NCBI GenBank assembly: GCA_025449435.1
Contig: JANWJO010000117.1
Span: 1-5,088 of the forward strand
Direction of reading: 5' to 3'
DNA: 5,088 nt
Source of the DNA: Chloroflexota bacterium
GTDB taxonomy: Bacteria > Chloroflexota > UBA4733
Both the position numbers and the translations under genes were made by a program. The notes under the pieces were generated by a model. The model did not search any database. It was given only the letters and a program-made list of their open reading frames with translations, and was not told the origin of the DNA. Every line of letters begins with the position of its first letter. Positions within the stretch are counted from its first letter, which is position 1. This document shows, piece after piece, positions 1 to 5,088 of this stretch.

Positions 1-22
1 CCGCAATGAAAGCAATCACGGT

Positions 23-1933
23 TTACGGTTCGGCTAGCAGCGGAAAGACCGCGATCCGCAAGTTCGTACATCCATACGGTTTGAGTTCGAGCTGCTCCAA
101 CGGCTCAGTCGATGTAGCAGGGCTGCTGGGAGGCGGCGCCGCCGAATCGTGTTCCATACCCCAATCCGGCAGCCGCCGACCGTACACGTAGCCGCTCACC
201 GCTGCTCCTTCGGGCGAAAACGGTCGCTCGCCAGGTTCCTTGACCTCGAACGTCAGTGACCGTTCCGGGTGGTCGGGAACCATCGCCAGTGCGTAGTTCC
301 ACACACTGTCCGAGGTGATGGCAAAGTCTCCCCAGGGCGCCTCACCGGATAAACGCTGCCAACGCTCCTCCAGCGTCAGCGCCATGAGCAGCGGACCACA
401 ATAGATGGCCGCGCTGTGCTCGACAGAACGCTCCACGCGTGGCACAACAGGTAGGCGCAGCCTGACCACGGTCGTGCCTGCCCACATGCGCTCGATCCGG
501 TGGAAGGTCCCGGGCTCTGCAACGACGGGCCGCTCACCATCACCCACCACTTGAACGGTCGCGCCATTCGCCCACCCCGGGATGCGCAGCAAGACGCCAA
601 ACGTGGCCGGGTCGTCCACCGTCACCGCACACGCTATATCACCTGAAAACGGATACGTACCTGTGACCTTCAGCGCCACCTGCGCGCCTGCGATCGTGGC
701 GCGTACCGAACATGGCGCGTAGCTGATCGCGGCAAGGTCACCCCCCGGTGTTTGCATCCACAAGCTGGCGGCAAACTTGGGCCATCCTTGGTGCATGTTG
801 GCCGTGCAACAGCCAAAGTTCGGCTCCAGGCCAAACAAATTGGCGCGTGCCCCGTTGCTCGTCCACGGCCGGTCGTGCATTTCGATGCACTGTACTTGGT
901 TCACTTGCTGGTCGTACTGGTGCGTCCACATGTCGGGGCTGATAGTCGCTGGCAGGGCGTTGTAGGCGATGCGTTCCAAGAGGTCAGCATGGGCCGGGTT
1001 GCTCAATACCGCCAGCGCAGCCTCCAGCGAAAACATAGCTTCCACCACAGCGCATAGCTCGGTGCCCTGCGACGGGTTGAGCCCGGCCAGGTGTTCATCG
1101 CCGGAGAACATGCCATTGGCCTGCCCATGCCAGCGATGCAGTGCCGTCAACGCCACATCCGTGCCGCGCTCATCGGCCGGGTCGCCCGACTGCCGGAACC
1201 ACACGGCAGCGGTTTTGAGCGCCATCGCGTTGTTCACCACGTGGGTCGAAAGGTCGATCTCTGGCTGGCCGATCTTGTCCCAAAAGGGAAAGCGCTCAAA
1301 GTGCCGCCGCCACTCAAAGCCTTGCTCCTGCACCAGTTGCGCGAGATCCAGCAGCCAGGCTTCGCCGGTGCGCTCGTGTAACCAATGGATACTCAGCACG
1401 ATATCGGCCCAGCGGAACCGCCCCCACGACCGCAGCGCTTGTTGCCTGAGCAATACATCTAGCCTTCGTAAGAATCGTTGCATGGTGGGCACGATGCGAG
1501 AGTCGTTGGTGGCCTCGGCATACTGCGTCAACGCCTTCAATACGATGTACACGGGCCAGGGGTCATAGGTGTACCCTTGCCGCGAACCCGCGTTGGTGAC
1601 CGGGCCGAGCCAGCCATCGTCGTGTTGGTGCTCCACGATGTAGTCCACCCAGTGCCGGACCTTGCCGGTGAGGGTGGGATCGCCGAGCAGAAAAGCCAGT
1701 GGCACGGCGCCATCCAGCCAGTACGGGCCGCGCTCCCACCCTTCCTTGTTCCCGCCAATCCAGCCACTTTGGGCGACATCGGGCCAGAACTCGTCAAGGT
1801 GCCCCGTTAGCCCGGCCGCCTGTATGCGCAACTGCCGCTCCAGCCAGCCCGCTGGCGTGATGCTGCCCAGTGGCAATGGGTGCAACCGGAATGGCCGGAC
1901 GGTTTTCACCGTCGGGGAAGTTTGGTCGGCCAC
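23..1933 (-). CDS. GH127-type (DUF1680) glycoside hydrolase, probable beta-L-arabinofuranosidase
   Basis: A 636-residue protein that looks full length for the DUF1680/GH127 family, whose characterised members release L-arabinofuranose from beta-linked arabinosides. Seen: the family's N-terminal Pro-Leu-Gly-x-Ile-x-Pro-x-Gly-Trp-Leu block (residues 21-31), then a helix-rich catalytic region with Glu-Arg-Gly-Pro-Tyr-Trp-Leu-Asp (67-74), Glu292-x-Cys294, and the Gly-Cys375-Cys376 motif. In characterised GH127 enzymes the Glu-x-Cys and Cys-Cys residues bind zinc, and the first Cys of the pair is the nucleophile. Glu280 in a Gly-Asp-Glu-His segment is a plausible acid/base, judged by position only. 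C-terminal beta-rich domains follow, ending in a family-typical Pro-Tyr-Gly-Cys-Thr-Asn-Leu-Arg-Ile segment (619-627). There is no signal peptide or membrane segment, so it probably acts in the cytoplasm on imported oligosaccharides. The GTG start is placed by a good ribosome site; the stop is TAA. It lies 34 bases behind the GNAT gene and is probably cotranscribed with it. The family call is secure; the exact substrate is not. Confidence 0.9.
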   Translation of the reverse strand: MADQTSPTVKTVRPFRLHPLPLGSITPAGWLERQLRIQAAGLTGHLDEFWPDVAQSGWIGGNKEGWERGPYWLDGAVPLAFLLGDPTLTGKVRHWVDYIVEHQHDDGWLGPVTNAGSRQGYTYDPWPVYIVLKALTQYAEATNDSRIVPTMQRFLRRLDVLLRQQALRSWGRFRWADIVLSIHWLHERTGEAWLLDLAQLVQEQGFEWRRHFERFPFWDKIGQPEIDLSTHVVNNAMALKTAAVWFRQSGDPADERGTDVALTALHRWHGQANGMFSGDEHLAGLNPSQGTELCAVVEAMFSLEAALAVLSNPAHADLLERIAYNALPATISPDMWTHQYDQQVNQVQCIEMHDRPWTSNGARANLFGLEPNFGCCTANMHQGWPKFAASLWMQTPGGDLAAISYAPCSVRATIAGAQVALKVTGTYPFSGDIACAVTVDDPATFGVLLRIPGWANGATVQVVGDGERPVVAEPGTFHRIERMWAGTTVVRLRLPVVPRVERSVEHSAAIYCGPLLMALTLEERWQRLSGEAPWGDFAITSDSVWNYALAMVPDHPERSLTFEVKEPGERPFSPEGAAVSGYVYGRRLPDWGMEHDSAAPPPSSPATSTEPLEQLELKPYGCTNLRIAVFPLLAEP

Positions 1934-1941
1934 GTGATCGT

Positions 1942-1947
1942 CTCCTT
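1942..1947 (-). promoter_or_regulatory. Ribosome binding site of the GH127 gene
   Basis: AAGGAG read on the minus strand, eight bases before the GTG at 1933-1931. It fixes the non-ATG start. It lies inside the 34-base gap after the GNAT stop codon, so the hydrolase can be translated independently even if it shares the GNAT transcript. Confidence 0.75.
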
Positions 1948-1967
1948 ATAAGAGCTGGCAGTCGAGC

Positions 1968-2762
1968 TCAGGCCAGTGTGCAGCGCATCTCGAAAAAGCT
2001 CATGGCTCGATGGAAGCCCAACCGCTGATAAGCAGCGATCGCAGGTGCGTTGTCCACCTTGACGTTGAGCGCTACGTCCGCAGCGCCGAGGGCAAAAAGG
2101 TGCTCGGTGACGCTGCCGGTGCAGGCGGCGGCCAATCCGCGCCCTCGGTGCGCCGGGTCGGTGTACACGTTGCCTATCACCGCGATGCGCTCCGGTGTGT
2201 GCAACCCGTGCGTGCCCGCCGCCGCCACCAGTTCGCCAGCCTGAAACGCGCCAGCGTACACGCCGCCGGTAAGCATATACGGGGTAAACACGGTCGCCGG
2301 CCACGCCGCGTAGAGTGCGCGCAACGCCGGAAGGTCCGCCTCCGTTAAGCGCCGCATGGTGTACCCAGTAGGACAAGCGCGTGGTTGAAACCGATCGCTC
2401 GTCACGACCATGCGATCCAGGTGAACCGGCGCGGTTGTTACGAAAACCGATTGGTAGGCAGCAATATCGTGGTCGCGTGCCAGCGCGGTAGCCTGCACCT
2501 GGGACTGCTGTGCTCGCCAATGCGCCAACAGTGGCGGCAGCAGCTGGGAGTCACCATACGACGACAGCGACGTAAAGGCTCCTGGCTCGAACACCATCAG
2601 GACGGTTTGTAGCGACCAGCCAGCGATGGCGCCGACAAAGGTGCAGTGCGGCAGGTAGGTGGGGTCGAGGTCGCACAGCGCATAGGCCGCCCACGCGCGA
2701 TCGAGATTTAACAGCGGCACTAACTCCGGATGCTCCGGCTTGAGCGTCGCAAGCATCATCAC
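1968..2762 (-). CDS. GNAT-family N-acetyltransferase (FR47-like C-terminal domain)
   Basis: A 264-residue protein of the GCN5-related acetyltransferase superfamily, which moves an acetyl group from acetyl-CoA to an amine. The C-terminal half (about 133-264) is the catalytic fold. Motif A runs from about 196 (Ile-Gly-Asn-Val-Tyr-Thr-Asp-Pro) into Arg206-Gly-Arg-Gly-Leu-Ala211, matching the R/Q-x-x-G-x-G/A pyrophosphate-binding loop. Motif B-like Asn238-Ala-Pro-Ala-Ile-Ala-Ala-Tyr and Leu248-Gly-Phe follow. The first 125 or so residues form a separate domain without an obvious acetyl-CoA loop, as in two-domain GNAT proteins with a degenerate N-terminal copy. Three consecutive start codons (GTG 2762, ATG 2759, ATG 2756) are possible. 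GGAGGT lies 10 bases before the GTG and 13 before the first ATG, so the choice changes only one or two residues. It is probably the first gene of a two-gene transcript with the GH127 enzyme. The substrate is unknown: protein, antibiotic or small amine cannot be told apart. Confidence 0.87.
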   Translation of the reverse strand: MMMLATLKPEHPELVPLLNLDRAWAAYALCDLDPTYLPHCTFVGAIAGWSLQTVLMVFEPGAFTSLSSYGDSQLLPPLLAHWRAQQSQVQATALARDHDIAAYQSVFVTTAPVHLDRMVVTSDRFQPRACPTGYTMRRLTEADLPALRALYAAWPATVFTPYMLTGGVYAGAFQAGELVAAAGTHGLHTPERIAVIGNVYTDPAHRGRGLAAACTGSVTEHLFALGAADVALNVKVDNAPAIAAYQRLGFHRAMSFFEMRCTLA

Positions 2763-2772
2763 ACCGCTCGGT

Positions 2773-2778
2773 ACCTCC
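2773..2778 (-). promoter_or_regulatory. Ribosome binding site of the GNAT gene
   Basis: GGAGGT on the minus strand, a near-perfect anti-Shine-Dalgarno match, 10 bases before GTG 2762 and 13 before ATG 2759. The spacing slightly favours the GTG but does not exclude the first ATG. Confidence 0.7.
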
Positions 2779-2872
2779 GTGTCCCTGCACTGGCCACTCG
2801 CGCGCTATCCTACCGCGCTTTCTGTCCTGGCAATCATGCGGGTTCGGTTACGCTGTACCTCATTATGGAGCA

Positions 2873-2878
2873 GAAAGG
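2873..2878 (+). promoter_or_regulatory. Ribosome binding site of the P450 gene
   Basis: GAAAGG six bases before the GTG at 2885. It is a moderate match, with a second weak GGAG at 2867-2870. It supports the GTG start: no in-frame ATG exists between here and the upstream edge of the intergenic region, and the next in-frame ATG falls well inside the conserved N-terminal part. Confidence 0.6.
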
Positions 2879-2884
2879 CAGCGT

Positions 2885-4222
2885 GTGACCAAGCCGTACG
2901 CGGACATTCCATTCGCGTCCATTCCCTTCGGCGACGCCGATGGACCTGGTCCCTCCGAACTCATGGCCAAGCTGGCCATGGAGCAAGGGCCCATCTTCCG
3001 GCGCGTGTTTGTGCGTGATAACGGCGACGAGTGGGAGCAGTTGTGGCTGGTAGGGCCGGAGGCGAACCGGTTCGTCCTGCACACCCATCGAGAGTATTTC
3101 AGCCATAACCTGGGCTGGACCCCTGTCATCGGCGACCTGTTCGGCCACGGCTTGCTAAACATGGACCCGCCGGAGCACACGCGCCACCGAGCCATGATGA
3201 ACCCAGCGTTTACCGCGCACTATATGGCGTCGTACCTCCCACTCATGAACGACGTGATCCGCAAGCGCACGGCCGATTGGGCTGCCCGTGGCGACATCGA
3301 CCTGTTCACGGAGGCACGGGAAATTACCTTCGATGTGGCGGCGGGCGCACTGACCAGCGTGCAAGATACTGCCCAAGTCAACCGGATGCGCGAACTGTTC
3401 TACACCGTGCTCCATGGCTTCGGTGCCGCAGAGAACAGCTGGGAGGAATGGGCAGCGGGCGTGCAGCGTGCCCAACAAGAACTGAACGTCATCCTGGAAC
3501 GCATGATCGCCGAACGGCGGGCCACACCGCCGACGGGCGCCCACGAGGACGTCCTGAGCATGATTGTCCACGCGCGTGACGACCAAGGGGAAACCTTGAG
3601 CGACGAACAGGTCATGGCACACGCGCGCATTTTGCTGGTGGCCGGCCATGAGACCACCACGACGATGGGCGCCTTCGCCCTCTATCTGCTGGCACGGCAC
3701 CCCAACTATCGTGCTCGCGTCCTCAAAGAACTCAATGACACGCTGGGTGGCCGCGACGAGCCGATCTCCTACGAGGCTATCCGGGCCACTCCGATCTTGG
3801 GTAATGCCATCAAAGAGGCGGGTCGCCTGCACTCGCCGGTGAACGCCCTGCCGCGCGGCGTGCTCAAACCAGTCGAGTTTGCCGGCTATGAGATTCCCAT
3901 CGGTACTATGGTTCGCTTGGGCGTCTCGGCTGGGCACCGGTTGCCTACGGTGTTTGCCCAACCTGATGCGTTCGACCCCGATCGTTTTGCTCCGCCGCGC
4001 GACGAGGAGCGCAAAACGCCGTACGGCCTCATCCCCTTCGGTGGGGGAACGCGCATTTGCATCGGCATCAACTTCGCCCAGATTGAAGTGAAGGCGCTCG
4101 TCGCTCATGTATTGCGACGCTTCGACCTCACGCCGGTGTCGGATCGAGACCCTGAGCAGTGGCTTGGCATCACGACGTTCCTGCCTGGCGGTATCCCCGT
4201 GCGTGCCACCGCTCGCGCCTAA
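2885..4222 (+). CDS. Soluble bacterial cytochrome P450 monooxygenase
   Basis: A 445-residue heme-thiolate monooxygenase, the usual length for a stand-alone bacterial P450. All signature elements are visible: a C-helix His98-x-x-x-Arg102 after Asp-Pro-Pro-Glu, where these residues usually contact heme propionates; the oxygen-activating I-helix Ala253-Gly-His-Glu256-Thr257-Thr; the K-helix Glu311-x-x-Arg314; a Phe-Asp-Pro-Asp-Arg-Phe segment (363-368); and the heme loop Phe385-Gly-Gly-Gly-Thr-Arg390-Ile-Cys392-Ile-Gly, with Cys392 as the axial ligand. No N-terminal anchor or fused reductase domain is present, so it should be cytosolic and depend on separate ferredoxin/reductase partners, none of which are in this window. 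The gene reads divergently from GNAT-GH127 and is followed 103 bases later by an unknown small gene on the same strand. The start is GTG with GAAAGG upstream; the stop is TAA. The CYP family and substrate cannot be settled from sequence alone. Confidence 0.96.
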   Translation: MTKPYADIPFASIPFGDADGPGPSELMAKLAMEQGPIFRRVFVRDNGDEWEQLWLVGPEANRFVLHTHREYFSHNLGWTPVIGDLFGHGLLNMDPPEHTRHRAMMNPAFTAHYMASYLPLMNDVIRKRTADWAARGDIDLFTEAREITFDVAAGALTSVQDTAQVNRMRELFYTVLHGFGAAENSWEEWAAGVQRAQQELNVILERMIAERRATPPTGAHEDVLSMIVHARDDQGETLSDEQVMAHARILLVAGHETTTTMGAFALYLLARHPNYRARVLKELNDTLGGRDEPISYEAIRATPILGNAIKEAGRLHSPVNALPRGVLKPVEFAGYEIPIGTMVRLGVSAGHRLPTVFAQPDAFDPDRFAPPRDEERKTPYGLIPFGGGTRICIGINFAQIEVKALVAHVLRRFDLTPVSDRDPEQWLGITTFLPGGIPVRATARA

Positions 4223-4236
4223 CCTCACGCCAATCG

Positions 4237-4254
4237 GAGTGTATGAGTACACTC
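4237..4254. repeat. Inverted repeat between P450 and the small downstream gene (operator-like)
   Basis: Two perfect 7-base arms, GAGTGTA (4237-4243) and TACACTC (4248-4254), with a 4-base spacer TGAG. The element lies 14 bases past the P450 stop and about 70 bases before the next start codon. Its size and symmetry would suit a dimeric repressor such as a TetR- or GntR-type protein. It could also form a small RNA hairpin, but no T-tract follows directly, so a classic terminator is unlikely. The rest of the 103-base gap shows only weak promoter-like matches: TTGGGC at 4275-4280 and GGTAAT at 4296-4301, spaced 15 bases. Confidence 0.45.
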
Positions 4255-4325
4255 TCTCCGCCGGCTCTGGGCGTTTGGGCAGCAGAGCAGTGCAGGGTAA
4301 TCATTGCTCTTGAGGAAAGAAAGCC

Positions 4326-4760
4326 ATGCCGGAACCAACGCGCTCCAACGAACACACACTGTTCTGCTGCCACCTGGTGTATGCGCTCGCGCCAGCCACC
4401 ATGTCGCGCGTCGAAGCCGACAACCTGTTTAACGACTACGTCGCTGAGGTGCCGCGCGGCGTCGTGGTGCCCCACGACCACTTCATGGACCGGCCCGGCG
4501 CGATCGCCGTCTTCGAAATCCTGACCGAAGCGCAGCGCGCCATGCTTACTAATCCTGGCCCGCTCACTGGCTGGCAGATCACATCCCACCCGCTGCTGTT
4601 CGCGCCTGATGGTGCTACCTTCTTCATGCAAGCCGACTCGACGTTACGGCACTTTCGCGACACCCGTCTGGACCAACAACCGCCGGCCGAAAACGGCTCC
4701 CACACCTACTCACTGGTTCCCGGTGGCGGTTGGTACGGACCCAAACCCGCCGGCCGCTAG
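4326..4760 (+). CDS. Conserved-looking hypothetical protein, 144 residues, possible alpha/beta-barrel fold
   Basis: I do not recognise this protein. The start is firm: the ATG is preceded by GAGGAAAG (4312-4319), and the in-frame TGA at 4311-4313 rules out an earlier start. The pattern reads as a strand with Phe13-Cys-Cys-His (13-21), a helix (about 27-41), strands around Val46-Val-Val-Pro-His50-Asp-His52 and Ala59-Ile-Ala-Val-Phe-Glu-Ile (59-65), a helix (67-74), then strands near 82-92 and 97-102. This beta-alpha-beta-beta-alpha-beta order would fit a ferredoxin-like or dimeric alpha/beta-barrel domain such as YCII-type proteins, but that is inference. Cys14, Cys15, His16, His50 and His52 could form a metal site. 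The C-terminal tail (about 118-144) is Pro/Gly-rich and probably flexible. There is no signal peptide or membrane helix. Its position 103 bases after the P450 on the same strand allows cotranscription or a separate promoter. Confidence 0.75.
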   Translation: MPEPTRSNEHTLFCCHLVYALAPATMSRVEADNLFNDYVAEVPRGVVVPHDHFMDRPGAIAVFEILTEAQRAMLTNPGPLTGWQITSHPLLFAPDGATFFMQADSTLRHFRDTRLDQQPPAENGSHTYSLVPGGGWYGPKPAGR

Positions 4761-4782
4761 GGCTGGCCGCGTCGTGGCTGCT

Positions 4783-4808
4783 CCCCGCCCCGGGAGAACG
4801 GGGCGGGG
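4783..4808. terminator. GC-rich hairpin between convergent genes, possible bidirectional terminator
   Basis: CCCCGCCCC (4783-4791) pairs perfectly with GGGGCGGGG (4800-4808). One further G-C pair (4792/4799) closes a six-base loop. It lies between the stop codons of two convergent genes, where a terminator is expected. No T-run follows on either strand, so it is not a textbook intrinsic terminator. It may act by stalling or by protecting 3' ends, or it may be a dispersed GC-rich palindromic repeat of the kind common in high-GC genomes. Confidence 0.5.
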
Positions 4809-4820
4809 TAGGGGGTGGGG
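4800..4820 (+). other. Potential G-quadruplex motif
   Basis: Four G-runs of 4, 4, 5 and 4 bases separated by loops of only C, TA and T. This fits the strictest quadruplex patterns. It uses the right arm of the preceding hairpin, so the two structures exclude each other. In RNA it would form in the 3' tail of the small plus-strand gene; the minus strand is the C-rich counterpart. Confidence 0.6.
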
Positions 4821-4833
4821 CGTGACCCCTACC
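4807..4833. repeat. Alternative 8-bp stem overlapping the rhaEW stop codon
   Basis: GGTAGGGG (4807-4814) is the exact reverse complement of CCCCTACC (4826-4833), with an 11-base loop. The right arm covers the TAG stop of the minus-strand gene (4831-4829). The stem shares bases with both the upstream hairpin and the G-quadruplex motif, so only one of the three can form at a time. Function is unknown. Confidence 0.4.
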
Positions 4834-5088
4834 GCGGAAACGCCGTATTCACGCCACCGTCGACGGTGACGATGCAGCCGGTGGTCTTGGCCGAGCGATC
4901 TGAACACAAAAACAGGATTGCTTCCGCCACATCCTCCGGGAACACGTTCACCTTGAGGAGGGTGCGCTGGCGATAAAAGTCTTCCAGATTGCTCAACTCC
5001 ACGCCGTGGGAGTGCGCTCGTTCGGTGCGCCACTCGGCATTCCAAATGCCTGAATTGCGGAACACGGCATCCGGCGCGATGGCATTGA
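4829..5088 (-). CDS. rhaEW: Bifunctional rhamnulose-phosphate aldolase / lactaldehyde dehydrogenase, C-terminal end (partial)
   Basis: Only the last 85 residues are in the window; the reading frame stays open to the right edge, so the 5' part is missing. They form the end of a short-chain dehydrogenase domain: Asn-Ala-Ile-Ala-Pro-Asp-Ala-Val (frame residues from 5086 down), a Ser-Gly-Ile-Trp and Trp-Arg-x-Glu-Arg-Ala-x-x-His-Gly-Val stretch, Glu-x-Phe-Tyr-Arg-x-Arg-Thr-Leu-Leu-Lys, then Pro-Glu-Asp-Val-Ala-Glu-Ala, Ser-Asp-Arg-Ser-Ala-Lys-Thr-Thr-Gly and the closing Val-Asp-Gly-Gly-Val. This extended tail is characteristic of the aldolase/SDR fusion (RhaEW, formerly YuxG in Bacillus) of L-rhamnose catabolism. 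That enzyme splits rhamnulose-1-phosphate to DHAP and L-lactaldehyde and then oxidises the lactaldehyde. The aldolase domain and the Tyr-x-x-x-Lys catalytic site lie outside the window. The GTG at 5065-5063 is an internal valine codon, not a start. It converges on the small plus-strand gene with 68 bases between stops. A stand-alone SDR is the alternative. Confidence 0.85.
   Translation of the reverse strand, partial: NAIAPDAVFRNSGIWNAEWRTERAHSHGVELSNLEDFYRQRTLLKVNVFPEDVAEAILFLCSDRSAKTTGCIVTVDGGVNTAFPR

Larger units (their letters stand above)
2763..2884. promoter_or_regulatory. Divergent intergenic region, presumed promoters for GNAT-GH127 and P450
   Basis: These 122 bases separate two divergently transcribed genes, so both promoters should lie here. 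On the minus strand TTGCCA (2828-2833) resembles a -35 box. TAGGAT (2807-2812) is a weak -10, but the spacer is only 15 bases. Also on the minus strand, CATAAT (2862-2867) is a 5-of-6 match to a -10 box with no good -35 at the right distance. On the plus strand CATTAT (2861-2866) is a 4-of-6 match, again without a clear -35, and it sits very close to the start codon. I see no obvious inverted repeat for an operator. The region's role rests on gene orientation; the exact boxes are guesses. Confidence 0.35.

Noticed and set aside
6..191. Small plus-strand open frame at the left edge
   Set aside because: It lies antisense to the 3' end of the GH127 gene, has no ribosome site in view and no recognisable features.
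969..1568. Open frame of 199 codons on the plus strand, antisense to the GH127 gene
   Set aside because: The translation is rich in Ser, Arg, Cys and Pro with no domain pattern; it is the shadow of the hydrolase frame.
1906..2520. Open frame of 204 codons on the minus strand over the GNAT gene and the start of GH127
   Set aside because: It is Arg- and Gly-rich without motifs, and it overlaps a GNAT frame that carries clear acetyl-CoA binding motifs.
2763..2884. A confident sigma-70 promoter in the divergent region
   Set aside because: Box matches are partial and spacings poor (15 or 19 bases); only the region as a whole is listed.
3155..4252. Open frame of 365 codons on the minus strand, antisense to the P450
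   Set aside because: It lies almost wholly opposite a P450 with every family motif, has no recognisable domain, and such long antisense frames are common opposite high-GC coding sequence.
4783..4808. The GC hairpin as a standard intrinsic terminator
   Set aside because: No T-run follows the stem on either strand, so I list it only as a possible terminator with moderate confidence.
4710..5045. Open frame of 111 codons on the minus strand over the convergent junction
   Set aside because: It overlaps the RhaEW tail in another frame and runs through the hairpin region; its residues show no fold.
4829..5065. A separate 78-residue protein starting at GTG 5065
   Set aside because: The frame continues upstream to the window edge with family-conserved residues (Asn-Ala-Ile-Ala-Pro-Asp-Ala), so this GTG is an internal valine codon.

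Overview
This is a GC-rich bacterial window (by eye about 60% G+C) with five protein genes packed at normal bacterial density. All are intact except the last, which runs off the right edge. I see no RNA gene, insertion sequence, CRISPR array or prophage part. The combination of a bifunctional rhamnulose-phosphate aldolase/lactaldehyde dehydrogenase C-terminus, a soluble P450, a DUF1680/GH127 glycosidase, several GTG starts and a very G-rich intergenic hairpin would fit a member of the Chloroflexota (for example a Roseiflexus-like or Chloroflexus-like lineage). That placement is inference, because no taxonomic marker gene is present.

Layout. Positions 23-1933 (minus) encode a full-length GH127-type (DUF1680) glycoside hydrolase, with the Glu-x-Cys and Cys-Cys zinc/nucleophile motifs of beta-L-arabinofuranosidases. 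Just upstream on the same strand (1968-2762) is a two-part GNAT acetyltransferase. The 34-base gap suggests one transcript in the order GNAT then hydrolase. A 122-base divergent intergenic region (2763-2884) separates it from a plus-strand cytochrome P450 (2885-4222) with all signature motifs. After 103 bases, which hold a 7-bp inverted repeat, comes a 144-residue protein of unknown function (4326-4760). It converges on the 3' end of a minus-strand rhaEW-type gene (4829 to beyond the window). The 68-base convergent gap carries a strong GC hairpin overlapping a dense four-tract G-quadruplex motif.

How the genes may work together. The hydrolase and the rhamnose enzyme both point to use of plant cell-wall sugars (L-arabinofuranosides and L-rhamnose). 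They are not in one operon here, and the link is only suggestive. The P450 has no redox partner in view and its substrate cannot be read from sequence. The small protein downstream of it is the least explained gene. I found no convincing new multi-gene system. The points most worth a second look are the unknown 144-residue protein, the inverted repeat in front of it, and the competing nucleic-acid structures at the convergent junction.
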